Of a stretch of 64,000 nt of DNA, positions 39,808-46,307 are shown in pieces. The DNA is taken from assembly GCA_009885825.1 (NCBI GenBank), contig VFJY01000043.1:1-64000 (forward strand), in the 5' to 3' direction. This DNA is from Rhodobiaceae bacterium (GTDB lineage Bacteria > Pseudomonadota > Alphaproteobacteria > Rhizobiales > Aestuariivirgaceae). Both the position numbers and the translations under genes were made by a program. The notes under the pieces were generated by a model. The model did no database searches and had not been told where the DNA came from. It saw only the letters and a list, made by a program, of their open reading frames with translations. Within the stretch, counting starts at the first letter, position 1; each line of letters opens with the position of its first letter.

Positions 39808-39937
39808 GGAAAGTGATTAGCCGAAGCAGGGGTGAAAGGGCAACGGGGGACCGCATAATTGCTGTGAGATACGAGCTCTGGGATTTGGCGCAATGGCCGT
39901 ATTATTATAGATGAGGCGACATAACCGAAAGTTCAAA

Positions 39938-41215
39938 ATGACACAGCGCGTTAATGATTTTCCTACCTGGTATGAGGCCACAGCAACGCGTGGGGCACCG
40001 CGGCCAGCCTTGCGTGAGGCCATAAAGGCTGAAATCTGTGTGATTGGCGGCGGGCTGGCAGGGCTGACGGTGGCGCTTGAATTGGCGCGGTTGAGAGCTA
40101 ACGTGGTGCTGCTCGAGGCAAAAAATGTTGCCTGGGCCGCGTCGGGACGCAATGGCGGGTTTGTTTCAAACGGGTACGCCCAGGGGATTGAAAACATTCA
40201 GAAACGCGTGGGGCTTGAGGCGGCGCGCGGGCTTTATGCGCTTTCAAAGCGCGGCAGCGAATATGTGCGGCGTGAAATAGCCGAGGGTGACCCATCGCTC
40301 AAGATGGGAGATGGGTGGATTGTCGCCCTTCGCCATCGCGATGATGGGAATTTGCAAAAATATCGCGATATGATGGCGCGAGACTATGATGAGAACTTCA
40401 CGTTTCTGCCGGCAGAGCAAACGCGGGAAAAGCTGAATTCGAGCCGTTATTTTGAAAGCATCTCAAACCCCCAAGCCCTGCACTTTCATCCCCTGCGCTA
40501 TGCCTTGATGCTGGCCGGGAAGGCTGAAGCCAGCGGCGCCATCATACACGAAAATACGGCAGCGCTCTCGGTTCAGAAACAAGGGGCAGAATGGCGGGTT
40601 CGCACGGGGGACGGCGAAGTTGTCGCCCGCCATGTGGTTCATTGCGTGTCATCCTTGGACCGGACTATCCATACGGTGTCGGGCAGGGCTGTGTTGCCGG
40701 TTGCAACCTATGTAGCGGTGACTGAACCTCTAAAGCAGGATGCGATTCGCACATCTGCGGCGGTTGCTGATACGCGGCGGGCGGGCAATTACTACCGCTT
40801 GATTGACGGTGGCAGAATTCTATGGGGCGGCAGCATAACGACCCGAATCTCGGAGCCCGGCCGGTTGGCTGAACAGATGAAGCGGGACATGGTTGCCACT
40901 TTCCCGCAATTGGGAAACCCCCGCATTGACTATTCCTGGGCCGGGCTGATGGCCTATGCGCTGCACAAAATGCCCCTTATCGGCAGGGACAAGGGAGGCC
41001 AATGGTTTGCCACGGCTTTTGGCGGGCATGGCATGAATACCACTGCAATGGCTGGCCAACTCCTGGCTGCGGCTATTGCCCAAGGAGATGATGAATACCG
41101 CCGTTTTGCGCCTTATGAACCCGCCTGGGCCGGGGGTCCGTTCGGGCGTTTGGGGGTGCAGGCGTCCTACTGGTGGATGCAGCTTCGCGACAGGATTGAC
41201 GAGGCTGGATCTTAA
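39938..41215 (+). CDS. FAD-dependent amine oxidoreductase, gamma-glutamylputrescine-oxidase-like (DAO family)
   Basis: 425 residues from the ATG at 39938 (an in-frame ATG at 39911 is possible). The dinucleotide motif GGGLAGLTVALE lies at about 38-49, with SGRNGGFVSNGY after it, and FGGHGMNTTAMAG near the C-terminus, all typical of PuuB/OrdL-type DAO proteins. Such enzymes oxidise gamma-glutamylputrescine or similar secondary amines with oxygen. No other puu gene is adjacent, so the substrate is uncertain. It is a lone plus-strand gene divergent from the metA pair. Confidence 0.85.
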   Translation: MTQRVNDFPTWYEATATRGAPRPALREAIKAEICVIGGGLAGLTVALELARLRANVVLLEAKNVAWAASGRNGGFVSNGYAQGIENIQKRVGLEAARGLYALSKRGSEYVRREIAEGDPSLKMGDGWIVALRHRDDGNLQKYRDMMARDYDENFTFLPAEQTREKLNSSRYFESISNPQALHFHPLRYALMLAGKAEASGAIIHENTAALSVQKQGAEWRVRTGDGEVVARHVVHCVSSLDRTIHTVSGRAVLPVATYVAVTEPLKQDAIRTSAAVADTRRAGNYYRLIDGGRILWGGSITTRISEPGRLAEQMKRDMVATFPQLGNPRIDYSWAGLMAYALHKMPLIGRDKGGQWFATAFGGHGMNTTAMAGQLLAAAIAQGDDEYRRFAPYEPAWAGGPFGRLGVQASYWWMQLRDRIDEAGS

Positions 41216-41358
41216 GCCCTGTTTACAGGACCGCCACAAATCCCAATCAAAGATCGAGCCGTTCCGAATCAGAAAAAGTTAACAAATTCATGGCTATTGT
41301 CGAAGCAACGCAAGCTCGCTATAAGCGCCGCCGCGACAGTAGGTTGGAGAGATTCTTT

Positions 41359-41775
41359 ATGAATGTTCTAGTCGAAATTGATTACAGGCCTAGTGACAGC
41401 GAGCCGTTCATGAACGAACGGCAGACGGCCTACTTCCGCAATAAGCTGAATGTTTGGAAAGAAGAGCTTTTGCGCGAAAGCAAGGAAACCATTTCCCATC
41501 TGCAGGACGAGAACCATGTGTTGCCGGACTTGGCGGACAGAGCCTCTTCGGAGACCGACCGTTCCCTTGAACTTCGGGCGCGCGACAGGCAGCGCAAGCT
41601 GATATCCAAAATAGAAGCAGCCTTGCAGCGCATCAATGATGGCTCCTATGGCTATTGCGAAGAGACCGGTGATCCCATCAGCCTGAAGCGCCTGGATGCG
41701 CGGCCCATCGCCACACTTTCCATTGAAGCGCAAGAACGTCACGAGCGCCGCGAGCGGGTTTACAGGGACGACTGA
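41359..41775 (+). CDS. dksA: RNA polymerase-binding transcription factor DksA
   Basis: 138 residues from the ATG at 41359, chosen because GGAGAG lies 8 bases upstream and the result has the usual alphaproteobacterial length; an upstream ATG at 41290 would add 23 residues. The coiled-coil tip acidic residue and Ala (Asp60, Ala62 in DLADRA) match E. coli Asp74/Ala76. The zinc-finger region keeps a single Cys (Cys100 in YGYCEETGDP), the non-zinc form common in this class. DksA acts with ppGpp in the RNA polymerase secondary channel during the stringent response. Confidence 0.9.
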   Translation: MNVLVEIDYRPSDSEPFMNERQTAYFRNKLNVWKEELLRESKETISHLQDENHVLPDLADRASSETDRSLELRARDRQRKLISKIEAALQRINDGSYGYCEETGDPISLKRLDARPIATLSIEAQERHERRERVYRDD

Positions 41776-41779
41776 CTGC

Positions 41780-43582
41780 TCAATGTGAACTGATGAAGAG
41801 ATCGACTTTTGCAAAAGTCGTGACATCAATCAGCCCCACATCGGAAATACGAAGTTCGGGGATGACAACCAGCGCCAGCAAGGAATGCTGCATGTAGGCG
41901 TTGTTCAGGCTGCAGCCACAAGCCTTCATTGCGGCAACCATTTTCTCAGCCTTTGCGGCAACAATTTCGGCTGGTTCTATTGACATCAGGCCGGCGATTG
42001 GCAGCTCAATGCGGGCGAGTTCTTCGCCTTTGCTGACGACGACCACGCCTCCACCGATTTCACTCAGGACATTGGCGGCTTGCGCCATGTCGGCGCGATT
42101 GGTTCCGACCACGATGATGTGGTGGCTGTCGTGGGCCACGGTGCTGGCAATGGCGCAGTCAACATCATAGCCAAAGCCGGACACATAGGCATTGACGACG
42201 GTGCCCGATCCGCGATGGCGTTCGACAATGGAAATCTGGCAGACATCGTTTTCACGGTCCATCTCGACGAGACCAGATTTCACATTCAAGGGCAGCTGCA
42301 GGGCCTTGGTGGGGGCTTGATTTTCGATGATGCCGATCACGCGGGCTTCAACCTTGTTGGCGCCCTTGGGAGCAGCGATCTCAAAATCCCTGTCACTCAA
42401 CTTTCGGCCGACGTTCATGGTATTTCGGGCGGTTGCGGGATAACTGAATTTTGGCGGCTCGCGGGTGAGCTTGCCATTTTCAGCCATGACTTGCCCGCGC
42501 GCGATCACCATTTCAATCGGAAGCGAAATCAGGTCGGATGAAATGACAACATCAGCCCGGCGGCCTGGCGTGATGGAGCCAAGCTCGCGTTCGAGGCCGA
42601 AATGCTGGGCGGTGTTGAGGGTCGCCATCTGGATGGCGGTCATGGGCTTCAGGCCCTGGGCTATGGCATGGCGCAAAACCCGGTTCATATGGCCCTCATA
42701 GACCAGCGTTCCGGAATGGCAGTCATCCGTACACAGAATGATGTTCCGACTGTCGATGCCGCGTTCGGTCACGGCCTTGATCTGGGCCGCCACATCATAC
42801 CAGGCGGAACCCAGTCGCAGCATGGCGCGCATGCCCTGGCGCACGCGGGCTACGCAGTCATCGACGGTGGTGCCTTCATGATCGTCAGCAGGGCCGCCTG
42901 CGACATAGGCGTGGAAAGGGGCGCCTAAATCTGGTGAAGCATAATGCCCACCCACGACTTTCCCCGCCGCCTGGGTCGCGGCGATTTCGGCCAGCATTTT
43001 TGGATCACAGTTCGCGACGCCGGGGAAATTCATCATTTCGCCGAGGCCAATGATATTCGGCCAGGTCATGGCGAGGGCAACATCTTCAGGGGTGATGGCA
43101 GCGCCGGGATTTTCCAGTCCGGGCGCGCTTGGAACGCAGCTTGGCATTTGCACGAACACGTTGATGGGAAGGCCCATGGCCTCGTCGTGCAACAATTTCA
43201 CGCCGGCAAGCCCCAAGACGTTTGCGATTTCATGTGGGTCAATGAACATGGAGGTTGTGCCGTGGGGAATGACGGCGCGGGCAAATTCCGTCACCGTGAC
43301 CATGCCGCTTTCAACATGCATATGGCCATCGCAGAAACCCGGAATGAGATAGCGGTCCCTCGCATCGACAACAGCGGTATCCTTCCCTATCATGGCGCCT
43401 GCATTGGGGCCCACATAGGCAAAGCGCCCGCCAGTGATGGCAATGTCTGTAGCTGGAATGACCTCGCCGGAATGCACATTCACCCAGCGACCGTTTTTAA
43501 TCACCATGTCGGCGGTTGCGCGGCCTGCGGCGACATTGATCAGGGCAGCAGCCAGTTCCTGCCAGGATTTGAGCCCGGTCAT
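41780..43582 (-). CDS. ade: Adenine deaminase (amidohydrolase type)
   Basis: 600 residues, the usual length. Metal ligands are visible in GFCDGHMHVESG and in the CTDDCHSG segment, and the C-terminal adenine-deaminase domain contains VAHDSHHIIVVG. It converts adenine to hypoxanthine and ammonia. The start codon overlaps the stop of the hisN-like gene (ATGA), so the two are cotranscribed, and the 3' end converges on dksA with a gap of 4 bp. The molybdenum hydroxylase at the other end of the window is too far away to infer a purine pathway link. Confidence 0.92.
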   Translation of the reverse strand: MTGLKSWQELAAALINVAAGRATADMVIKNGRWVNVHSGEVIPATDIAITGGRFAYVGPNAGAMIGKDTAVVDARDRYLIPGFCDGHMHVESGMVTVTEFARAVIPHGTTSMFIDPHEIANVLGLAGVKLLHDEAMGLPINVFVQMPSCVPSAPGLENPGAAITPEDVALAMTWPNIIGLGEMMNFPGVANCDPKMLAEIAATQAAGKVVGGHYASPDLGAPFHAYVAGGPADDHEGTTVDDCVARVRQGMRAMLRLGSAWYDVAAQIKAVTERGIDSRNIILCTDDCHSGTLVYEGHMNRVLRHAIAQGLKPMTAIQMATLNTAQHFGLERELGSITPGRRADVVISSDLISLPIEMVIARGQVMAENGKLTREPPKFSYPATARNTMNVGRKLSDRDFEIAAPKGANKVEARVIGIIENQAPTKALQLPLNVKSGLVEMDRENDVCQISIVERHRGSGTVVNAYVSGFGYDVDCAIASTVAHDSHHIIVVGTNRADMAQAANVLSEIGGGVVVVSKGEELARIELPIAGLMSIEPAEIVAAKAEKMVAAMKACGCSLNNAYMQHSLLALVVIPELRISDVGLIDVTTFAKVDLFISSH

Positions 43583-44373
43583 TGCGACATCACTCCAATG
43601 GCTTCATCCAGCAGGGTCCTTGAACCTGCGCAAATGACGTTGCCGCCATCAGCCGGGTTGTCGCCGCTCCAGCTGCCAACCGCACCGCCTGCGCCTTCAA
43701 TGATGGGGATGAGGGCTGCAATGTCATAGGCTTGCAGGCCAGCGTCAAGAGCCATGTCCATGTGGCCAGCGGCGACGAGCGCAAAGAAGTAGGCGTCGCC
43801 GCCAAAGCGCATGAGCTTCACGGCTTTCTGCAAATTGCGGAAAGCTTTCTGATCTGTTTCGTGGCGGTAGAGTTCGGGCGCCGTCGTGCCCGCGGCAGCG
43901 CCGGCAATGCCAGTGCCCTTTCGGGTGTAAATTGGCTCGATGGTTCCCTGGTAATTGTTCCAGGCACCATGGGGATTGCCGTAAAATAGATCGCCCACAA
44001 AGGGCTGGTTCATGACACCCACAACCGGCTTGCCCTCGAAGGTGAGCCCAATGAGCGTTGCCCAGGTTGGCAGCCCGCACACAAACGAGCGGGTTCCGTC
44101 CACGGGATCAAGAACCCAGGTGAAGCCTGACTTGCCCTCCTTCACGCCATACTCCTCGCCATTGATGCCGTGGTCTGGGAAGCGCTCCTCAATCATCTTG
44201 CGTATAATGCGCTCGCCGGCACGGTCACCTTCAGTGACGGGATCCCAGGCGACGTGGGGCTTAACTTCAATTGGCGTGTTGCGCCGGAAAAAGGGGAGGA
44301 TTTCAGCTTCGGAAGCGTGCGCCAGTTCCACGGCAAAATTTGTCAGGTCAGTCCAGTCAGTCGGTGCGCCCAT
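43579..44373 (-). CDS. Inositol-monophosphatase-family phosphatase, histidinol-phosphatase (HisN) like
   Basis: 264 residues with the metal-binding motifs of the family: GEEYG, LDPVDGTRSF and the C-terminal DAGLQAYDIAA. Members hydrolyse inositol phosphate, histidinol phosphate or PAP. The pattern here, with LDPVDGTRSFVCGLPTW, resembles the alphaproteobacterial HisN group, but substrate choice cannot be fixed from sequence. Coupled to ade by a 4-bp overlap. A suhB-type small RNA gene lies upstream in the opposite direction. Confidence 0.86.
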   Translation of the reverse strand: MGAPTDWTDLTNFAVELAHASEAEILPFFRRNTPIEVKPHVAWDPVTEGDRAGERIIRKMIEERFPDHGINGEEYGVKEGKSGFTWVLDPVDGTRSFVCGLPTWATLIGLTFEGKPVVGVMNQPFVGDLFYGNPHGAWNNYQGTIEPIYTRKGTGIAGAAAGTTAPELYRHETDQKAFRNLQKAVKLMRFGGDAYFFALVAAGHMDMALDAGLQAYDIAALIPIIEGAGGAVGSWSGDNPADGGNVICAGSRTLLDEAIGVMSQ

Positions 44374-44627
44374 TGAAACCCCGCCACATGATCTTATCTT
44401 GCCTATAGGAATGTTGTGTGCCGCTCAAGCTGGTCAGTGAGTCGGGTTTACATTGCATCGCACAATTTATTTTCGAGTCATGTGCATTTTGCATGGTAAC
44501 TGTGTTGTTAATGCCACAGGGTCTGGTCGTTACCTAACCCATAATGAAATCAATATATTATGAGACGTATTCAAGTTTTTTGGTGATCATTTTCTTGATC
44601 ATTTGGAAAGTTTTTCTACTCGCCGCC

Positions 44628-44656
44628 TTGATTCATCTATGTTGCAGTGCCATATT
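44628..44656 (+). promoter_or_regulatory. Promoter for the small RNA
   Basis: TTGATT (-35, 44628-44633) and CATATT (-10, 44651-44656) are 17 bp apart and predict a start near 44663, which gives the RNA a sensible length to its terminator. Confidence 0.5.
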
Positions 44657-44662
44657 CAAGTG

Positions 44663-44756
44663 GTGAGATCGAGACTTGGTCTTCTCTCACAGCCCTTCTT
44701 GGGCGTTTCCTCCCTAGACTTGGGCCGATCACTTTAGTGTATCGGCCCCTTTTTTA
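44663..44756 (+). ncRNA. suhB/mmgR-like (alpha-r8 family) small RNA
   Basis: The 380-bp gap between hisN-like and hutG, both minus-strand genes, holds a plus-strand unit with its own promoter and a textbook terminator but no reading frame. It contains a small hairpin AGCCC-TTCTT-GGGC (the A unpaired), an unpaired pyrimidine stretch GTTTCCTCCCTAGACTTGG able to pair with Shine-Dalgarno sequences, and the terminator stem. This order matches what I remember of the Rfam suhB RNA (mmgR in Sinorhizobium), an Hfq-bound regulator linked there to polyhydroxybutyrate accumulation. The 5' end is estimated from the promoter. The rest of the gap (44374-44627) is AT-rich without features I can name. Confidence 0.65.
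44722..44755 (+). terminator. Intrinsic terminator of the small RNA
   Basis: GGGCCGAT (44722-44729) pairs with ATCGGCCC (44741-44748), with an inner CAC/GTG helix, followed by CTTTTTT. The T-run runs into the stop codon of the converging hutG gene. Confidence 0.9.
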
Positions 44757-45626
44757 TTCGGCGGCGTGTTTCAGCGGTGCGGCAAGCTGGGTGAGGGATT
44801 CCAGCAGGGTCTTCATGGCGTGCCGCAACATTGCCCGCACAGACTCAAAGTCTTTGGTTTTCTCAAACCGGGCTTCATTCATGTAAAGACCGCGGCAGAT
44901 CTCAATCTGCAAGGCATTTCGGCCCAAATTGGGCGCGCCGTAATTCTGGGTTATGAAGCCGCCCGCATAGGGTTTATTGCGAACAACCCGTAGACCCTCG
45001 GCGCGCAAAATATCCTCGAGGCAGACCGTGATTTCCTCGCCGCACGAAGCGCCATAGCGATCACCGATCACGACATCAACTGACGACTGGCTCGTGGCGC
45101 TGGTTGGCATGGAATGGCAGTCCAGCAACAGCATTTGGCCTGCGCTGTTCATCACCTCGTCAATCAGGGCCTTCAGTGTGCGGTGATAGGGGCGATAGAT
45201 CTTTTCAACGCGCTGCAAGGCATCATTCAGGCTCAGGCGCTCGCGGTAAATCTCCTCGCCTTCCGCCACAATTCTGGGAATGGTGCCCAGGCCGCCCGCC
45301 ACGCGGGGTGAACCCGTATTCATGAAACCCGGCAATTCACCTGAAAACATGCGTGGGTCGAATTCATAGGCCTCGCGGTTGAGATCAATGTAGGCGCGCG
45401 GCATGTGGGCGCACAACATGGGGGCGCCAAGGTCGGCGCAGCACATGAACAGTTCATCGATGAAACAATCTTCAGATTTGCGCAAGGTTTCGGCCGACAG
45501 CCTGGTCATGCGCAGGAGTTCAGCCGGATATCGCTTGCCGCTGTGGGCTGAATTGAAAACAGCCGGGGCCGTCCACGCGGCAGGCGCCAAAATTTCAAAA
45601 TAGGGATCGGGGACTGATTTGGTCAT
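44754..45626 (-). CDS. hutG: N-formylglutamate amidohydrolase
   Basis: 290 residues from the ATG at 45626 (a GTG just before it is in frame). The FGase-family pattern is clear: FNSAHSGKRYP near residue 25, MPRAYIDLNREAYEFDP near 80, LLDCHSMP near 165 and GGFITQNYG near 220, with His and Glu residues for zinc. It splits N-formylglutamate to glutamate and formate, the last step of one histidine-degradation route, but no other hut gene is nearby. In many Rhizobiales this gene stands next to cpdR, as here. Confidence 0.9.
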   Translation of the reverse strand: MTKSVPDPYFEILAPAAWTAPAVFNSAHSGKRYPAELLRMTRLSAETLRKSEDCFIDELFMCCADLGAPMLCAHMPRAYIDLNREAYEFDPRMFSGELPGFMNTGSPRVAGGLGTIPRIVAEGEEIYRERLSLNDALQRVEKIYRPYHRTLKALIDEVMNSAGQMLLLDCHSMPTSATSQSSVDVVIGDRYGASCGEEITVCLEDILRAEGLRVVRNKPYAGGFITQNYGAPNLGRNALQIEICRGLYMNEARFEKTKDFESVRAMLRHAMKTLLESLTQLAAPLKHAAE

Positions 45627-45681
45627 CACTTTTTAACAGTATTGACCAAGCGGCCTAAACTGTCCACACTTGCCGAGTTCA

Positions 45682-45747
45682 CACCCTGTTTACCGGTCAA
45701 CAGTTATTAACCTGCAGGGACGCGAGAGATGGTACATAAACAGGGTG
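45682..45747. promoter_or_regulatory. Widely spaced 11-bp inverted repeat upstream of cpdR
   Basis: CACCCTGTTTA (45682-45692) is repeated exactly in inverted form as TAAACAGGGTG (45737-45747), with a 44-bp spacer, in the hutG-cpdR divergent gap and ending 29 bp before the cpdR ATG. It could be a pair of protein-binding sites that loop the promoter or a leader RNA stem. Confidence 0.4.
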
Positions 45748-45775
45748 GGTAAATATCAGTATGCAAGTTAACGCC

Positions 45776-46135
45776 ATGGCGAAAATTATTCTCGCAGAAG
45801 ATGATGATGACATGCGGCGCTTCCTCGTGAAGGCGCTGGAGAAGGCCGGCCATCACGTCACCGCGTTTGGCGAAGGCGCCAGCGCCTTTGAAGAAATCAA
45901 GCAGACAACATTTGACTTGCTGCTCACCGACATTGTCATGCCTGAAATGGATGGCATTGAACTGGCAAGACGCGCCGCAGAACTCGACCCGCATTTGAAG
46001 ATCATGTTTATCACCGGATTTGCCGCCGTGGCGCTGCATCCGGATTCCAAGGCGCCGAAGGACGCCAAGGTTCTATCCAAGCCCTTTCACTTGCGCGATC
46101 TGGTGGCCGAAGTGGACCGCATGATGGCGGCTTAA
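45776..46135 (+). CDS. cpdR: Single-domain response regulator CpdR
   Basis: 119 residues from the ATG at 45776, a lone receiver domain with acidic pocket EDDDD at 8-12, phospho-acceptor Asp52 in LLLTDIVMPEMDG, and the C-terminal VLSKPFHLRDLV that is characteristic of CpdR. In Caulobacter unphosphorylated CpdR directs ClpXP to the cell pole to degrade CtrA and other cell-cycle proteins, and in Sinorhizobium it is needed for normal symbiosis. The neighbours, hutG and tRNA-Val, match the usual Rhizobiales layout. Confidence 0.93.
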   Translation: MAKIILAEDDDDMRRFLVKALEKAGHHVTAFGEGASAFEEIKQTTFDLLLTDIVMPEMDGIELARRAAELDPHLKIMFITGFAAVALHPDSKAPKDAKVLSKPFHLRDLVAEVDRMMAA

Positions 46136-46139
46136 TCGC

Positions 46140-46168
46140 TTGCCAGAGCTTAGACTTCCCATTATATC
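46140..46168 (+). promoter_or_regulatory. Promoter for tRNA-Val
   Basis: TTGCCA (46140-46145) and TATATC (46163-46168) are 17 bp apart, ending 15 bp before the mature tRNA. Confidence 0.5.
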
Positions 46169-46183
46169 CCGCCCCACATGAGT

Positions 46184-46258
46184 GGGCGGTTAGCTCAGCG
46201 GTAGAGCACTACGTTGACATCGTAGTGGCCACAAGTTCGATCCTTGTACCGCCCACCA
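46184..46258 (+). tRNA. tRNA-Val (anticodon GAC)
   Basis: A 75-nt cloverleaf: acceptor stem GGGCGGT pairs with ACCGCCC, the D arm has AGCTCAGCGGTAGAGC, the anticodon stem CTACG/CGTAG encloses TTGACAT with anticodon GAC, and the T arm is ACAAGTTCGATCCTTGT. Discriminator A is followed by an encoded CCA. Confidence 0.97.
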
Positions 46259-46307
46259 TTTTCCCCTTAAACATTTCACGGTTGTCTTGGCTTCCAGGGA
46301 ACTCATT

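Noticed and set aside
39808-39937. SAM-II riboswitch upstream of the P-loop/metA pair
   Set aside because: Such elements often precede metA in alphaproteobacteria, but I could not find the conserved core in this gap.
42944-43729. 261-codon open frame antisense to adenine deaminase and the hisN-like gene
   Set aside because: Both real genes have metal-binding motifs and an ATGA junction; the antisense frame is His/Gly-rich shadow sequence.
44374-44627. Possible riboswitch or small gene in the gap before the small RNA
   Set aside because: AT-rich, no conserved riboswitch core recognised, and no open frame with a ribosome site.
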